Below are positions 25,799 through 33,380 of a stretch of 42,285 nucleotides of DNA, one piece after another. A program made the translations under genes and the position numbers. How positions within the stretch are numbered: the first letter of the stretch is position 1; every line of letters starts with the position of its first letter. This DNA is from Verrucomicrobia bacterium Ga0077533. Lineage in GTDB: Bacteria > Verrucomicrobiota > Verrucomicrobiia > Opitutales > Opitutaceae. The notes beneath the pieces were generated by a model that was not told the origin of the DNA, did no database searches, and saw only the letters and a list, made by a program, of their open reading frames with translations. The DNA lies in contig LNEH01000183.1 of assembly GCA_001464505.1 (NCBI GenBank), forward strand, positions 1 through 42,285, given 5' to 3'.

Positions 25799-26704
25799 GT
25801 GTCCACGCCCGGGGAAAATTCCAAACGCAGCCAGGCCTTGGTCGAGCAGCTGAAACGCTCCGACATCTACCGGGATTATGCCCGGGCGTTTCGCGACACG
25901 ACCGGCCTGCCGTTCAACCTGCGGGCCATCGAGGCCTTCGACCTGCCGCACCACGGCGACAAGAACCAGAATCCCTTCTGCGCGCTGCTGGCGCAGACCA
26001 ACCATTCCTGCGCGGCGTGCCTCCAGTTGCAACGCAAGGTCGAGGTGGAGGCGCAACTTGAACCCAAAACCCTGAAATGTTTCGCCGGGCTCTGCGACTC
26101 CGCCGTGCCGGTGCGCGTCGGCGACAACCTCGTGGCCTTCCTCCAGACCGGCCAGATTCTCCTGCACCAGCCCAATGCCCGGGAGTTCAAGAAGTTCACC
26201 CGCGAACTCATCAACTACGGTGTCGAGATCGACCTGAAGCGGCTGGAAGAGGCCTATTTCCAGACGCGGGTGCTGAAAAAGAAGCAATACGAGGCCGTCC
26301 TCCGCCTGCTCACGATCTTCGCGCAGCACCTCGCCTCGCTCAGCAACCAGCTCATGGTCACGGCGGAGAAGGTCGAGTCGCCGCTGGTGAGCCGCGCCAA
26401 GCTCTACATCACCGAGCACCAGGACGAGGAGGTCTCGCTGCGGCAGGTGGCGGCGGCGGTGAACACGAGCGCGTTTTATTTCTGCAAGATGTTCAAGCAG
26501 GCCACCGGCCTGACCTTCACCGACTACCTCGCGCGCACGCGCATCGAGAAGGTGAAGAACCTGCTGCTCAACCCGCACAAGCGCATCAGCGAGGTTGCCT
26601 ACGAGACCGGCTTCCAGTCGCTCTCGCAGTTCAACCGCGTGTTCCGCCGGGTGACCGGCCAGTCGCCGACGGTGTGGCGGACGAAGCTGCCGCGGGCGGG
26701 CTGA
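25799..26704 (+). CDS. PocR-domain AraC-family transcription regulator
   Basis: This is a 301-residue regulator starting at GTG, as no in-frame ATG precedes the conserved part. Residues 20-175 form a PocR-type sensory domain with the cysteines C61, C71, C74, C94 and C99 (NHSCAACLQLQ, LKCFAGLCDSAVPV) and a ligand-pocket strand GDNLVAFLQTGQIL. The cysteines could bind metal or sense redox state. Residues 200-301 are an AraC/XylS double helix-turn-helix (VSLRQVAAAVNTS and ISEVAYETGFQSLSQFNRVF). It precedes the cbb3 cluster on the same strand and is a candidate controller of it, by position only. Confidence 0.9.
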   Translation: MSTPGENSKRSQALVEQLKRSDIYRDYARAFRDTTGLPFNLRAIEAFDLPHHGDKNQNPFCALLAQTNHSCAACLQLQRKVEVEAQLEPKTLKCFAGLCDSAVPVRVGDNLVAFLQTGQILLHQPNAREFKKFTRELINYGVEIDLKRLEEAYFQTRVLKKKQYEAVLRLLTIFAQHLASLSNQLMVTAEKVESPLVSRAKLYITEHQDEEVSLRQVAAAVNTSAFYFCKMFKQATGLTFTDYLARTRIEKVKNLLLNPHKRISEVAYETGFQSLSQFNRVFRRVTGQSPTVWRTKLPRAG

Positions 26705-26840
26705 CCGCGCCATCGGCCGGTCTGGAGACGCCCGGCGAGCTAGCTGGAGGCAAGCCGGGCCGCAACTCCCGCCGCGACCCGGACTTGCCGGCGCGCCCCG
26801 CTTGCGGAACTACGCAAAAAATGCGCGGTGATGGCCAATC

Positions 26841-26875
26841 CGCGCAGAGCGGTCGGGGCGACGGTCGGGTAGGAT
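26841..26875 (+). promoter_or_regulatory. Weak YGCGCA-type promoter for the DUF2934 gene
   Basis: CGCGCA (26841-26846) and TAGGAT (26870-26875) are 23 nt apart, two longer than the norm elsewhere in the window. The ATG at 26894 follows 18 nt later. Confidence 0.25.
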
Positions 26876-26893
26876 GGCGCTTGCTCACCACGC

Positions 26894-27091
26894 ATGAAGC
26901 AACGCAAGGACAGCCACGCCCAGTTTGAACCCGCCGAGGCGGACATCCGGAAATGCGCCTATTCCCTCTGGAAAGAGGAGGGCAGCCCGTCCGGCCGCGA
27001 TCTCGACATCTGGCTCAAGGCCCGGGAACTCGTCCGCCACCATGTGCCGGACCGCCCGCGTCCAGGCCTCCGCCGGCGCCGCTCCGCCTGA
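26894..27091 (+). CDS. DUF2934 family small protein
   Basis: This 65-residue protein has the DUF2934 core: IRKCAYSLWKEEGSPSGRDL followed by DIWLKARELVRHHV. The pattern of an aromatic-rich helix, the short loop EGSPSGRD and a second helix is characteristic. These proteins are common in Verrucomicrobia, Acidobacteria and Proteobacteria; their function is unknown. A basic tail (RPGLRRRRSA) ends it. It precedes ccoS by 21 bp and may be cotranscribed with the oxidase genes. Confidence 0.8.
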   Translation: MKQRKDSHAQFEPAEADIRKCAYSLWKEEGSPSGRDLDIWLKARELVRHHVPDRPRPGLRRRRSA

Positions 27092-27112
27092 GCCAACCGG
27101 ACTTTCCACGCC

Positions 27113-27451
27113 ATGTCCGCCATCCCGCTCACCATTCTCTTCAGCCTGCTTTTGGCCGGCTTGTTCATCGTCCTGTTCGCGCATGAGCAGCGCCGCCGCC
27201 GCTTTGTCAGCGCCGAGCGCGACTCGTTGCTGCCCCTGGCGGACGAAACCCCGCACGAGGTCGCGCCGGATCGGGCGCCTGACCACACCCCGCACCCGGC
27301 CGGCCGCCCCGGCGGGGGCCGGCCCTCCGGCTTGTCCGCCGTAGCCTCGGCGAAGGCGGGCCGGGATGGCGCGCGGCCACCTGGCGCGGACGGCCAGAAG
27401 CACAACGCGGCCGCCGGGGAAGACCCTTGTCCCGAATCGATATATTTCTGA
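27113..27451 (+). CDS. ccoS: CcoS-like small membrane protein with repeat-derived tail
   Basis: The first 40 residues resemble CcoS (FixS): MSAIPLTILFSLLLAGLFIV, one helix, then a short basic cytoplasmic stretch. CcoS is needed for cofactor insertion in cbb3 oxidase and normally ends at 45-70 residues. Here the frame continues to 112 residues with a low-complexity Pro/Gly/Arg tail. The DNA for that tail contains an inverted repeat (CCGCC at 27336, GGCGG at 27355) of intergenic-repeat type, so the tail is probably a later insertion. Position directly before ccoNO supports the call. Confidence 0.65.
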   Translation: MSAIPLTILFSLLLAGLFIVLFAHEQRRRRFVSAERDSLLPLADETPHEVAPDRAPDHTPHPAGRPGGGRPSGLSAVASAKAGRDGARPPGADGQKHNAAAGEDPCPESIYF

Positions 27452-27467
27452 GCCCTCCGCGCCCCCT

Positions 27468-29763
27468 ATGACGAACGGTCAAAAAACCACCATCGAGTTC
27501 AACGACAAGGTCGTCCGCCAGTTCATGCTCGCGTCCCTCATCTGGGGCGTGGTCGGCATGCTCGTCGGCGTGCTGATCGCGCTACAGCTCAACTTCTGGC
27601 AGGCCAACTTCGGCCAGTCCTGGCTGAGCTTCGGCCGGCTGCGCCCGCTGCACACCAACGCCGTCATCTTCGCCTTCGTCGGCAACATGATGTTCGCCGG
27701 CATCTACTACTCGACCCAGCGCCTCGCGAAAGCGCGCCTGGCGAGCGATTTTCTGTCCGCGCTCCACTTCTGGGGCTGGCAGCTCATCATCGTGGCGGCG
27801 CCTCTCCCGCGGCCGGGAATACGGCGAGCTCATCTGGCCCCTCAACATCGCCGTCGCCGGCATCTGGATCGTCTTCGCGGTCAATTTCTTCTGGACGCTC
27901 GCGCGCCGCCACGAGAAATCCCTCTACGTCGCCCTCTGGTTCTACATCGCGACGATCATCACCGTGGCGATGCTCTACGTCGTCAACCATCTGTCGATCC
28001 CGACCTCGCTGCTCCACAGCTACCCGGTCTTCGGCGGCGTGCAGGACGGCCTGGTGCAGTGGTGGTATGGGCACAACGCCGTGGCGTTCTTCCTCACCAC
28101 GCCGATCCTGGGCATCATGTATTACTTCCTGCCCAAGGCGGCGGAGCGGCCGGTGTATTCCTACCGGCTCTCGGTGATCCATTTCTGGTCGCTCGTGTTC
28201 CTCTACATCTGGGCCGGCCCGCACCACCTCCTCAACACCGCGCTGCCCAACTGGCTCCAGCTGCTCGGCGTGACGTTCTCGCTCATGCTCTGGGCGCCCT
28301 CGTGGGGCGGCATGCTCAACGGCCTGCTCACGCTCCGCGGCGCGTGGGGGAAGCTCCGCACCGACCCGGTTATCAAGTTCTTCGCCGCCGGCGTCACCTT
28401 CTACGGCATGGCCACCTTCGAGGGGCCGTTGCTCTCCATCAAGTCCGTCAACGCCCTCGCGCACTACACCGACTGGATCATCGGCCACGTCCACGTCGGC
28501 GCGCTCGGCTGGAACGGCTTCATGGCCGCCGGCATGTTCTACTGGATGGTGCCGCGCCTGTGGAACCGCCCGCTGCACTCCACCGCGCTCGCCAATCTCC
28601 ACTTCTGGCTCGGGACCTTCGGCATCCTGCTCTACGTCGCGGCCATGTGGGCCTCCGGCATCACCCAGGGCCTGATGCTCAACGCCACCGCCGAGGGCGG
28701 CACCATCCTCAAGTATCCCAACTTCATCGAGACCCTCAACGCCATCCGCCCCCTCATGCTGCTGCGCGTGGTCGGCGGCGCGCTCTACCTCGCCGGCTTC
28801 GTCATCATGGGCTGGAATGTCTGGCGCAGCATCCGCGGCGCCTCCGCCGTCAACGGCACGATGCAGGTCTTCGTCGAGACGCCGGTCCCCGGCGAGACGC
28901 TCGGCGTGCGCGGCACCTTCCTCAACGCCCCCGTGGTTTACTCGACGCTCGGCCTGACCGCCGCGTGCGTGTGGATGTTCACCAGCGGCGTGCTCAACCT
29001 CGTCGGCCTGGTGGCCACCATGTTCGCCGTGCTGCTCGCCATCGGGCACTTCGAGTCGCGCGGCAAGGCCTGGAGCGACTGGTATGACCGGCTCCTGGTC
29101 AACGCCCTGCCGTTCACCGTGCTGACCTTCCTCTCCGTGGCCGTCGGCGGGCTCATCCAGATCATCCCGATGCTGACGATCGACCGCCGGCTGCAGACCG
29201 AGGACCGCATCGCCCGCGTTTACACGCCGCTCGAACTCGCCGGCCGCGACCTCTACATCCGCGAGGGCTGCTACAACTGCCACTCGCAGATGATCCGCAC
29301 GCTCGTGCCCGACGTCATGCGCTACGGTGACTACTCCCGCCTCGGTGAATCCATCTGGGACCACCCCTACCAATGGGGCTCCAAGCGCACCGGCCCCGAC
29401 CTCGCCCGCATCGGCGGCCGCTACAACCATGCCTGGCACTACGACCACACCGAGAACCCGCGCCACATCTCCACCGGCTCCAACATGCCGTCCTACCCCT
29501 GGCTCCTCACGCAGGCCACCGACTACGCGAGCCTCCCCGTGAAGATCCGGGTGCAACGGATGCTCGGCGTGCCGTTCCCTTCCTGGTCTCCCGCCCTGAT
29601 CGACACCCTCGCCAAGGATCAGGCCAGGGACATAGCGAAGGAGCTCAAGGCCCAGGGCCGCTATGTCGATCCCGACCGCGAGGTCGTCGCCCTCATCGCC
29701 TACCTCCAGAGCCTCGGCCAGACGTGGGAGCCCACGCAACCGAAAGTAGCGGGTAGCCAGTAG
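27468..29763 (+). CDS. ccoN: Fused CcoN-CcoO subunit of cbb3 cytochrome oxidase, frameshifted
   Basis: The CcoN part supplies the heme-copper core: LRPLHTNAVIF (low-spin heme His), YGHNAVAFFLT, WAGPHHLL (CuB His pair) and IIGHVHVGALGWNG. After the last helix the frame continues directly into a monoheme CcoO domain: YIREGCYNCHSQMIRTL with a distal Met in TGSNMPSYPWLL. CcoN and CcoO are usually separate genes, so this is a CcoNO fusion. The frame breaks near 27800: HFWGWQLIIVAA runs out of frame and SRGREYGELIWPLN resumes in another. The missing piece is about seven residues (AITLPLG-like) in an early loop. All ligand His remain. The stop codon lies inside an intergenic repeat. Confidence 0.9.
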
Positions 29764-29840
29764 CGAGTAGCGAGCATGCCGGACTAACCTCACTGCCGCA
29801 CCAATTCTACTCACTGCCCACTACTCGCTACTCACTACTA
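29746..29840. repeat. AGTAGCGAG-type inverted repeat supplying the ccoNO stop
   Basis: The left part, from about 29746 (GTAGCGGGTAGCCAGTAGCG), is complemented by CTACTCGCTACTCACTACT ending at 29840. The left arm begins inside the CcoO frame and encodes its last residues and TAG stop, so the native C-terminus may have been altered by the repeat. Confidence 0.65.
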
Positions 29841-29859
29841 AAATCAAACCACCTCCCCC

Positions 29860-30018
29860 ATGTTCCGTCGCATCATCTACGAAGACTGGCAGCTCATCTT
29901 CCCCATCATCGCCCTCGCGGTCGCCTCGTGCATCTACCTCGTCGCCGCCTGGCGCGCCTCGCGCATGAAGCCCGCGCAGGCCGAACGCCTCGCCCGCCTG
30001 CCGTTCGAAAATGAATGA
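29860..30018 (+). CDS. ccoQ: CcoQ-like small single-helix protein
   Basis: This is a 52-residue protein, MFRRIIYEDWQLIFPIIALA then VASCIYLVAAWRASRM and a short polar tail ending FENE. One transmembrane helix, the size, and the position between ccoNO and ccoP fit CcoQ/FixQ, the small stabilising subunit of cbb3 oxidase. Sequence similarity to CcoQ is weak in general, so the call relies on context. Confidence 0.75.
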   Translation: MFRRIIYEDWQLIFPIIALAVASCIYLVAAWRASRMKPAQAERLARLPFENE

Positions 30019-30031
30019 TTAGTCCTGCCTT

Positions 30032-30060
30032 TGTGGGTCGGGGTTTATCCCCGACCTACA
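30032..30060. repeat. REP hairpin of the GGTCGGGGTTTATCC type
   Basis: A near-perfect 29-nt palindrome begins TGTGGGTCGGGG and ends CCCCGACCTACA around a TTTAT loop. It is the same family as the two hairpins inside the element at 25474-25595. It lies between ccoQ and ccoP, 9 bp before the ccoP ATG. Confidence 0.8.
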
Positions 30061-30069
30061 ACCTGCACC

Positions 30070-30660
30070 ATGAACCCCTCCCCGCCCAAACCACCGCCCG
30101 ACGATTCCGGCATCACGCTCCGGGAGCACACCTACGACGGCATCCAGGAATACGACCAGCGCCTGCCGAACTGGTGGCTCTACACCCTCTACGGCACCAT
30201 CCTCTTCTGGATCGTTTACTGGTTTGCCCACATGATCGCCGGCCTCGTGCCGGAAGATGGCAAACAGGTGGACGCGGCCATGACGCGCATCGCCGCCACC
30301 AAGATGGCCTCCTCCCTCGATGTCACCAACGACGGTTTGTTCTGGGAGATGAGCCGCAACCCGGTGTTCACCGACGCCGGCAAACAGACCTACCTCTCGC
30401 TCTGCGCCGCCTGCCATCTGCCGAGCCTGCGCGGCAAGTCCGAGAACCCCGCCGCCGTCGGCCCCGACCTCACGGACACCGTCTGGGTCCACGGCGGCAC
30501 GCCGAAGGAGGTCTACGTCGCGGTCTCCAAGGGTGTCATCGCGAAGGGCATGCCCGCTTGGGAACCCGTCCTCGGCCAGAAAAAATCCGCCGAGGTCGTG
30601 GCTTACATCCTCAGCCGCCATCAAAAGGGCGAGACCATTACGGTCGAAGTTTCGAAGTGA
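30070..30660 (+). CDS. ccoP: Monoheme CcoP subunit of cbb3 oxidase
   Basis: This 196-residue protein has a cytoplasmic N-terminus carrying YDGIQEYDQRLPNWWLYTLY, the CcoP signature, then one helix (GTILFWIVYWFAHMIAGL) and a periplasmic cytochrome c domain with a single CXXCH (SLCAACHLPS) and distal Met in VIAKGMPAW. Canonical CcoP has two c-type hemes and about 290-310 residues, so this is a short, one-heme form. Electron entry to the CcoO heme would need one hop fewer. It follows ccoQ and a REP hairpin. Confidence 0.9.
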   Translation: MNPSPPKPPPDDSGITLREHTYDGIQEYDQRLPNWWLYTLYGTILFWIVYWFAHMIAGLVPEDGKQVDAAMTRIAATKMASSLDVTNDGLFWEMSRNPVFTDAGKQTYLSLCAACHLPSLRGKSENPAAVGPDLTDTVWVHGGTPKEVYVAVSKGVIAKGMPAWEPVLGQKKSAEVVAYILSRHQKGETITVEVSK

Positions 30661-30694
30661 ACGCCAAACCAACATCCCCGGGCGCTGCGCGCCA

Positions 30695-30767
30695 CCCCTC
30701 TTTGATGGAGGGGACCCAAACCCCGGTGCCTTGAATCCCCTCTATGAAGAGGGGTGCCCGAAAGGGC
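30695..30767. repeat. Three-hairpin repeat that displaces the ccoG start
   Basis: Hairpins at 30695-30713 (CCCCTC/GAGGGG), 30737-30754 (CCCCTC/GAGGGG) and 30756-30767 (GCCC-GAAA-GGGC, a GNRA loop) fill the gap between ccoP and ccoG. An in-frame TAG at 30783 separates the element from sequence that still reads as CcoG N-terminus. Confidence 0.75.
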
Positions 30768-30830
30768 GGGGTGTGCGGGGAATAGGCCATCAACCCCGAC
30801 GGCTCGCGGCACGACATCCATCCGGCCGAC

Positions 30831-32246
30831 GTGTCGGGCCGGTTCACCGGCGCACGCCGCTGGAGCGGCTGGGCGCTGATCGCGTTCTATCTCGTCCTGC
30901 CCTGGATCAACGTGAACGGCCATCCCGCCGTGTTCCTGGACATCGCGGAGCGGCGCTTCCATTTCTTCGGCTACACGCTCGCCGCGCAGGACACCTGGCT
31001 GCTCTTCTTCGGCGTCACCGGCCTGGGTTTCGCGCTGTTCTTCCTCACCGCGCTCTTCGGCCGGCTATGGTGCGGTTGGGCCTGCCCGCAGACGGTCTAC
31101 CTGGAGCACGTCTTCCGGGTGATCGAGCGCTGGATCGACGGCGACGCCCTCGCGCGCCGGGCCCTCCAGGCCGCGCCGCTCACGCCGGGCAAGGCGGCGA
31201 AGCGCGTGGCCAAGCATGCGCTCTACGTTGTCGCGTCCCTGCTCATCACCCACCTCTTCCTCAGCTATTTCGTGAGCCTGCCCGAGGTCTGGCGCATGAT
31301 GCACGGGGCCCCGGGCGAGCACTGGGCGGCCTTCGTCTTCGTGTTCGCCGCCGCCGGCGTCCTCTATTTCAACTTCGCCTGGTTCCGCGAGCAGCTCTGC
31401 ATCGTCATCTGCCCCTACGGCCGGCTGCAGTCGGTCCTCACCGACGATCACTCGGTGGTGATCGGCTACGACGCCCGGCGCGGCGAGCCGCGCGGCAAAC
31501 TGCGGCATGGAGGCGAGGTGGGCGGCGAGCTTGCTCGCGCTGCTTCGGACGAGGCGCGTGCGAGCACGCTGGCCCACGAGAAGACGGGCGACTGCATCGC
31601 CTGCAACCGCTGCGTGCAGGTCTGCCCGACGGGCATCGACATTCGTCACGGCCTGCAGATGGAGTGCATCGGCTGCGCGGCGTGCATCGATGCGTGCGAC
31701 GAGGTCATGGCGAAGGTGCATCGCCCCGCCGGTCTCATCCGCTATGATTCCTTTGCCGGGTTCGCGGGGGGCGCCACCCGCTGGCTGCGGCCGCACACCA
31801 CCCTCTACGGCGTGCTGCTGGTGGTGGGGGCCGCCGTCGCCGCCTTCGCGTTCTCCACGGTGAAACCGGCGAACTTTCTCGTCTACCGCACCGGCGGCGC
31901 GGCGTATTTCGTCGGGGCGGACGAGGTGCGGAACCAGTTCATGGTGCGCCTCGTCAACAAGCGCACCGCGCCGGCGATGTTCACCGTGAGCACCGAAGGC
32001 CTGCCGGCGGGACTCCGGCAGAGCGGTTTCGACGCGCCGGTCACGCTCGCGTCGCAGGAGGAGACGGTCGGCCCGCTCGTCCTGCTCGCCGACCGCAAAC
32101 ACTACTCCGGGCCGTTCAAGTTCACCGTCCGCGTGCGCGACGCCGCGCAGACCTTCACGCTCGCCCGCGAGGTCGAGTTCATGGGCCCCGACGCCCGCCT
32201 GCTGGAGGAGGAAGATCATGACCGGGGCATCAAACGCCATGAATGA
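30831..32246 (+). CDS. ccoG: CcoG-type cytochrome oxidase accessory protein, N-terminus trimmed
   Basis: This 471-residue protein has several helices and two 4Fe-4S motifs: CIACNRCVQVCP and CIGCAACIDACD, with GRLWCGWACPQTVYLEHVFR and CIVICPYGRLQSVL earlier. CcoG reduces copper during cbb3 assembly. The C-terminal half is an Ig-like extracytoplasmic domain. The codons before the GTG at 30831 still read INPDGSRHDIHPADVSGRFT, a normal CcoG N-terminus, but they follow an in-frame TAG and carry no start codon. The intergenic repeat has evidently replaced the original start. Translation from GTG 30831 would lose about 25-30 residues. Confidence 0.9.
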   Translation: MSGRFTGARRWSGWALIAFYLVLPWINVNGHPAVFLDIAERRFHFFGYTLAAQDTWLLFFGVTGLGFALFFLTALFGRLWCGWACPQTVYLEHVFRVIERWIDGDALARRALQAAPLTPGKAAKRVAKHALYVVASLLITHLFLSYFVSLPEVWRMMHGAPGEHWAAFVFVFAAAGVLYFNFAWFREQLCIVICPYGRLQSVLTDDHSVVIGYDARRGEPRGKLRHGGEVGGELARAASDEARASTLAHEKTGDCIACNRCVQVCPTGIDIRHGLQMECIGCAACIDACDEVMAKVHRPAGLIRYDSFAGFAGGATRWLRPHTTLYGVLLVVGAAVAAFAFSTVKPANFLVYRTGGAAYFVGADEVRNQFMVRLVNKRTAPAMFTVSTEGLPAGLRQSGFDAPVTLASQEETVGPLVLLADRKHYSGPFKFTVRVRDAAQTFTLAREVEFMGPDARLLEEEDHDRGIKRHE

Positions 32247-32454
32247 CGAAGCCCGAATGACAAATGACCGGGAAGCCGCATTATCCGCCGCGGATGCGGA
32301 CCGCATTCGTCATTCGAAATTCGTCATTCCCCTCATGGCCTGGGTGGCGGCGGGCTTCCTGTTTCTCGCGATCCTCTGGACGGCCATGTTCACCGCCGCC
32401 CGGTCCGCCGACACGCGGACCGTGCCGCTCGCCACCCAAGGAGGCCGGCCATGA
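32218..32454 (+). CDS. Small single-helix protein in the cbb3 cluster
   Basis: This frame of 78 residues overlaps the end of ccoG and ends with ATGA overlapping the next gene. Its first half is encoded by an interspersed repeat, and the second half is one membrane helix (MAWVAAGFLFLAILWTAMFT) plus a short tail. Translation could instead begin at ATG 32335, giving 39 residues. In other cbb3 clusters this slot holds CcoH/FixH, but the periplasmic domain of that family is absent. It may be a remnant. Confidence 0.4.
   Translation: MTGASNAMNDEARMTNDREAALSAADADRIRHSKFVIPLMAWVAAGFLFLAILWTAMFTAARSADTRTVPLATQGGRP
32241..32329. repeat. GAATGAC/GTCATTC inverted repeat inside the small membrane gene
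   Basis: The left side has GAATGACGAAGCCCGAATGAC (32241 onward) and the right side has ATTCGTCATTCGAAATTCG then TCATTC (to 32329). The halves are imperfectly complementary. The element straddles the end of ccoG and the start of the small protein. Confidence 0.65.
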
Positions 32455-33152
32455 CCGGTGAACTCGCCGGCATCACCGGACCGGGCACGGCGTTCCTCGC
32501 CGGGCTGGTCACCAGCCTGCATTGCGCGGGGATGTGCGGGCCGCTGGCCTGTGCGTTGATGCCCGCCGCTCGCGACGACAGCGATCCGCAGGTTGTGGCC
32601 TCGGTTTACCATCTCACGCGGCTCGCCGGCTACTCCGTGCTCGGCGCGCTGGCGGGCGGGGTGGGGCGGTGGCCGCTGCTGCTGCTCGGGGAAAGCGTGC
32701 TGCGCTGGCTGCCGTGGCTGCTCGTGGTTTTCTTTGTCGGACTGGCGTTCCGGTTCGATCAGCGTCTGCCGCGCTGGCCGTTGCTCGGGCGCGCTTATGC
32801 CGCATTGCTCGCACGCCTGCGCGGGGGCTCGCGTCTCCGGGCCGCCGCCGCGCTGGGTCTGGCCACGCCGCTGCTGCCCTGCGGCCCGCTGTATTTCCTG
32901 CTGTCACTGGCGTTGCTGTCGGGCTCGGCCCTGCGCGGGGCGGAAACATTGCTGGCCTTCGGTCTCGGCACGGTGCCGCTGCTCTGGCTGGCGCAGGCCA
33001 ACTTTCACTGGGTGCGCGCGCGCCTCGGTCCGCGCACGCTGGCCCGGGTCCAGGGGGTGTTCGCCCTGGCCGTGGCCGCGCTGCTGATCTGGCGCCTGCG
33101 CGGGACGCTCGGCCTCGGCGGGCCCGGCGCGGTCGATTTCATCTGCTTCTGA
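32451..33152 (+). CDS. Sulfite exporter TauE/SafE-type membrane protein
   Basis: This is a 233-residue polytopic protein. It opens with a helix carrying the motif TSLHCAGMCGPLACAL, has a central loop, then a second half with TPLLPCGPLYFLLSLALLSG, which is the repeat of the first half. This two-fold DsbD/TauE-like fold with Cys near MCGP and PCGP is common next to ccoI and ccoG and is thought to help copper supply to cbb3 oxidase. A good ribosome site (AAGGAGG) precedes the ATG, which overlaps the preceding stop. Confidence 0.85.
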   Translation: MTGELAGITGPGTAFLAGLVTSLHCAGMCGPLACALMPAARDDSDPQVVASVYHLTRLAGYSVLGALAGGVGRWPLLLLGESVLRWLPWLLVVFFVGLAFRFDQRLPRWPLLGRAYAALLARLRGGSRLRAAAALGLATPLLPCGPLYFLLSLALLSGSALRGAETLLAFGLGTVPLLWLAQANFHWVRARLGPRTLARVQGVFALAVAALLIWRLRGTLGLGGPGAVDFICF

Positions 33153-33154
33153 GT

Positions 33155-33380
33155 ATGGACTTTCCCGCAATAAATTTGGTGAACGAGGGTGTGAGCCCGA
33201 CGGTGCGAGTGCGTGGACTGCGCGCCGCGCAAGCCGCCCCCGTTCACCATTTGGCGGGTTCACTTTGCCTTTGCGCATGAACTTTCCGGCAAACAATTGG
33301 GTGGACGGGGGTGTGAGCCCGACGGTGCGAGTGCGTGGACTGCGCGCCGCGCAAGCCGCCCCCGCCCACCTTTGCCGGCA
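33155..33380 (+). repeat. Tandem duplication, 122-bp period, at the 5' end of ccoI
   Basis: Two copies start at ATG 33155 and ATG 33277. Their cores (33189-33241 and 33311-33363, beginning GTGTGAGCCCGACGG) are identical over 53 bp, while the flanks differ at roughly one base in three. The flanks of copy 1 pair with each other (GGTGAACG / CGTTCACC), and those of copy 2 do so in changed form (GGTGGACG / CGCCCACC, one mismatch). Each copy has an open frame reading GVSPTVRVRGLRAAQAAP. The second copy is joined in frame to ccoI. Confidence 0.85.

Noticed and set aside
27800-27964. Programmed frameshifting as the reason for the broken frames
   Set aside because: At all five breaks conserved residues are missing between the two frames, and no slippery run is present at the junctions. 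A shift of one base would not restore the family sequence.
27787-29814. 675-residue minus-strand open frame
   Set aside because: It is antisense to CcoNO, whose heme and copper ligands are all visible on the plus strand.
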